The notes below the pieces were generated by a model that saw only the letters and a program-made list of their open reading frames with translations, had not been told where the DNA came from and searched no databases. Of a stretch of 64,000 nt of DNA, positions 62,634 to 64,000 are shown in pieces (the first letter of the stretch is position 1; each line of letters opens with the position of its first letter). This DNA is from CACIAM-69d sp001698445 (lineage in GTDB: Bacteria > Cyanobacteriota > Cyanobacteriia > CACIAM-69d): assembly GCF_043235035.1 (NCBI RefSeq), contig NZ_JAZAQF010000090.1, positions 19,930 through 83,929 of the forward strand. The letters run 5' to 3'. A program made the translations under genes and the position numbers.

Positions 62634-63758
62634 ATGCTTGCTCAAGCCACACCGCCAGGGTTACCAGATACCCAACCAACGGATGTTTTGTTGGGGCAAA
62701 TTGAAGCGGAACTAACGCGCAGTTTGGTTTATCAGCAGGCGATCGCCTCCTTGCAGGATTTGTTGGGTGAATCGGCGGAGGCGGTGCGGCGAGCGTTGGT
62801 GATGGTGGGCCGAGAGGCGGCGCGGCTTGCTTTGCACCGTGGCCAGTCGATCGCTGTGCCGATCGCCCTGCAAGAGCCAATGACTCCGGCCGCCGGTTTA
62901 GCGATCGCCCGCCAACAGGCTGGGGCGATTGGTCTTTGGCCGGATCCTGCCATGGTGCCGGCCCCCACTGACAACCCTTTTGACTTGCCCGAGTTGTTGA
63001 TGAATGTGTTTGAAGGAACTTGGGCTACGCCGGATTACCAGAACACCGCTACCCAGCAGCCGATGATTGATACCACACCCCAGGGCCAAGCGCCCCGGAA
63101 GGCAGGGTTAAACGGGTCAAGGCTGAATCATTCACCGCTCAACGATGCAGCGCCCAGACCCTTGAGCAGTCCCCTGAGCAATCCCCGATCGGTCGTCGCC
63201 ATTACTCTACCGGAGATGGATCCAATGGATTGGGATGAGAGTTTGCGGGCCATGGGTCGCACCTTGGCCGAGGTTCGGCAACAGTTGGGCTTCAACTTGG
63301 AACAAATCCATGTGCGCACCCATATTCCTTTGCGCCATTTACAGGCGATCGAGTCCGGCGACCTGAGCCGCTTACCGGAGCAGATTTATGTGCGTGGCTT
63401 TGTGCAGCGCATGGCGGAAGCGTTGGGCCTGGATGGCAAGGCATTGGCGGCCGCGTTGCCCCGCACGGAATCGGTGGCGGTGGTTCCCGATTGGTCGCAG
63501 CGCGATCGCAGCACCAACCCTGCTTTGGAACTGAAGCCTTGGCATCTCTACGCGGGCTATGGGGTGATGGTGGCCAGTGGGTTGGCTTGGGTTTCCCACG
63601 CGGCTCCTGGTGCCAGTTCGCAACCGCTCAAGCCGGTGATTCTCGATCGTGAAGCGGTGGTGTCTCCGCCCACCAAGGCCGACCAGCCCCAATCGGCTCC
63701 CGCCACCGAGGCCCAAACCCTGGATTCTTTCATTGCTCCGCCGGAAGCCACGCGCTAG
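62634..63758 (+). CDS. RodZ-like helix-turn-helix membrane protein with extended N-terminus
   Basis: 374 aa. The central domain (about residues 205-275) is the cytoplasmic HTH of RodZ-type proteins: LAEVRQQLGFNLEQIHVRTHIPLRHLQAIESGDLSRLPEQIYVRGFVQRMAEALGL in sequence (210-266). One membrane helix follows (LYAGYGVMVASGLAWVS, about 303-320) and then a short disordered tail. RodZ links MreB to the cell-shape machinery; here the role is inferred. The first 200 residues are unusual: a helical DUF-like segment (GESAEAVRRALVMVGREAARLAL) and a low-complexity linker with SPLN-type repeats. The start ATG has AGGAGGGG upstream. Confidence 0.82.
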   Translation: MLAQATPPGLPDTQPTDVLLGQIEAELTRSLVYQQAIASLQDLLGESAEAVRRALVMVGREAARLALHRGQSIAVPIALQEPMTPAAGLAIARQQAGAIGLWPDPAMVPAPTDNPFDLPELLMNVFEGTWATPDYQNTATQQPMIDTTPQGQAPRKAGLNGSRLNHSPLNDAAPRPLSSPLSNPRSVVAITLPEMDPMDWDESLRAMGRTLAEVRQQLGFNLEQIHVRTHIPLRHLQAIESGDLSRLPEQIYVRGFVQRMAEALGLDGKALAAALPRTESVAVVPDWSQRDRSTNPALELKPWHLYAGYGVMVASGLAWVSHAAPGASSQPLKPVILDREAVVSPPTKADQPQSAPATEAQTLDSFIAPPEATR

Positions 63759-63822
63759 GGCCTGTCGTCATTTCCTAGGATCAGGCGGAAACGATTGATT
63801 TTCCATGTCCCAGTCGTCGTAA

Positions 63823-63842
63823 CAAGGGGCTTGAGCATCTTG
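63823..63842. repeat. Degenerate copy of the 20-bp palindrome
   Basis: CAAGGGGCTTGAGCATCTTG differs from the two perfect copies at 22843 and 47603 by four substitutions in its right arm. The context TCGTC(T/G)TAACAAGGGGCTT is shared with the 22843 copy, so the conserved element is longer than the palindrome itself. Confidence 0.8.
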
Positions 63843-63874
63843 TCCCCCACGATCTACTAACGGTGGAATCAAGA

Positions 63875-64000
63875 GACCTCTTGCACGAATAGAATAGCGG
63901 TGTAGAAAGTCGCTGTCACCACCCTCGGGAGATGCTCTACGAAAGCCTCGCCTCGCTACCCCCATCACAGTTCCGCCGTGCCTGTGGCTTTAGTCGTTCC
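63875..64000 (+). mobile_element. Left end of an IS5-like insertion sequence, cut by window edge
   Basis: The end GACCTCTTGCA begins near 63875 and matches the ends of the MITE-like element at 17240. A transposase reading frame starts 57 bp in. The right end lies beyond the window. Confidence 0.75.
63932..64000 (+). CDS. IS5-family transposase, N-terminal 23 codons only
   Basis: The ATG at 63932 opens MLYESLASLPPSQFRRACG, which matches the N-terminus of IS5-like transposases in cyanobacteria (MLYESL...FRRxxG). The frame is open to the last base. GGGAGA lies directly upstream. The rest of the gene, including the DDE catalytic residues, is outside the window, so activity cannot be judged. Confidence 0.75.
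   Translation, partial: MLYESLASLPPSQFRRACGFSRS

Overview
The window is chromosomal DNA from a cyanobacterium. The direct evidence is apcD (allophycocyanin-B alpha), psbA (D1), psbU, an NTRC-type thioredoxin reductase, a Tab2 protein, several cyanobacteria-restricted families (HmpF, DUF1822, a tentative DUF3120) and very frequent GCGATCGC/CGATCG (HIP1-like) words. Base composition looks moderately GC-rich. The HmpF/PilG-PilL set points to a motile, type IV pilus-bearing strain, probably filamentous. The genus cannot be fixed from sequence alone; a Limnothrix/Pseudanabaena-like organism is a guess.

Layout. 1-17.2 kb is one chemotaxis-like locus for type IV pilus motility: a HEAT-repeat gene cut by the left edge, hmpF on the minus strand, then pilG, pilH, pilI, pilJ and pilL on the plus strand with unusually long gaps. 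PilJ (1331 aa) and PilL (1824 aa) both carry very long acidic low-complexity regions. 17.2-17.5 kb is a small MITE-like element. 17.5-37.9 kb is housekeeping and accessory metabolism: aminotransferase IV, a TauE/SafE-like membrane protein, GNAT, a degenerate ABC ATPase-like protein, truB, apcD, a PHP phosphoesterase, uppP, an FHA-adenylate cyclase, a radical SAM protein, psbU, nadB, NTRC, a DegT aminotransferase, a DUF4349 lipoprotein and Tab2. psbA follows at 38.3-39.4 kb with a clear terminator. 40-47.9 kb holds a MASE1-CHASE hybrid kinase, a J-domain protein, a YacP-like NYN nuclease, a coupled sigma-factor/DUF1822 pair, a DUF1399-like protein and a ferredoxin. 48-64 kb holds plsC, metK, a HAD phosphatase, rpsA, a serine hydrolase, ktrB-ktrA, a DUF790 nuclease-like gene, a NAGPA-type glycosidase, a metallochaperone, livH and a RodZ-like gene. 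It ends in the first 23 codons of an IS5-like transposase.

How the genes connect. The pil/hmp locus forms a signalling pathway (receptor PilJ, adaptor PilI, kinase PilL, regulators PilG and PilH) with HmpF as likely output partner at the pilus. psbA, psbU, apcD and perhaps Tab2 belong to photosynthesis. ktrB/ktrA form a K+ uptake system. Most other genes are single units, and many neighbours are convergent or divergent.

The most unexpected pattern is in the non-coding DNA. Five intergenic tandem arrays of unrelated sequence share the same 14-bp period (6177, 20919, 46638, 47547 and 62270), and two further two-copy examples occur at 3620 and 51548. A 20-bp palindrome occurs twice intact and once degenerate. 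The MITE at 17.24 kb and the IS at the right edge share a terminal sequence. I saw no tRNA, rRNA or CRISPR array.
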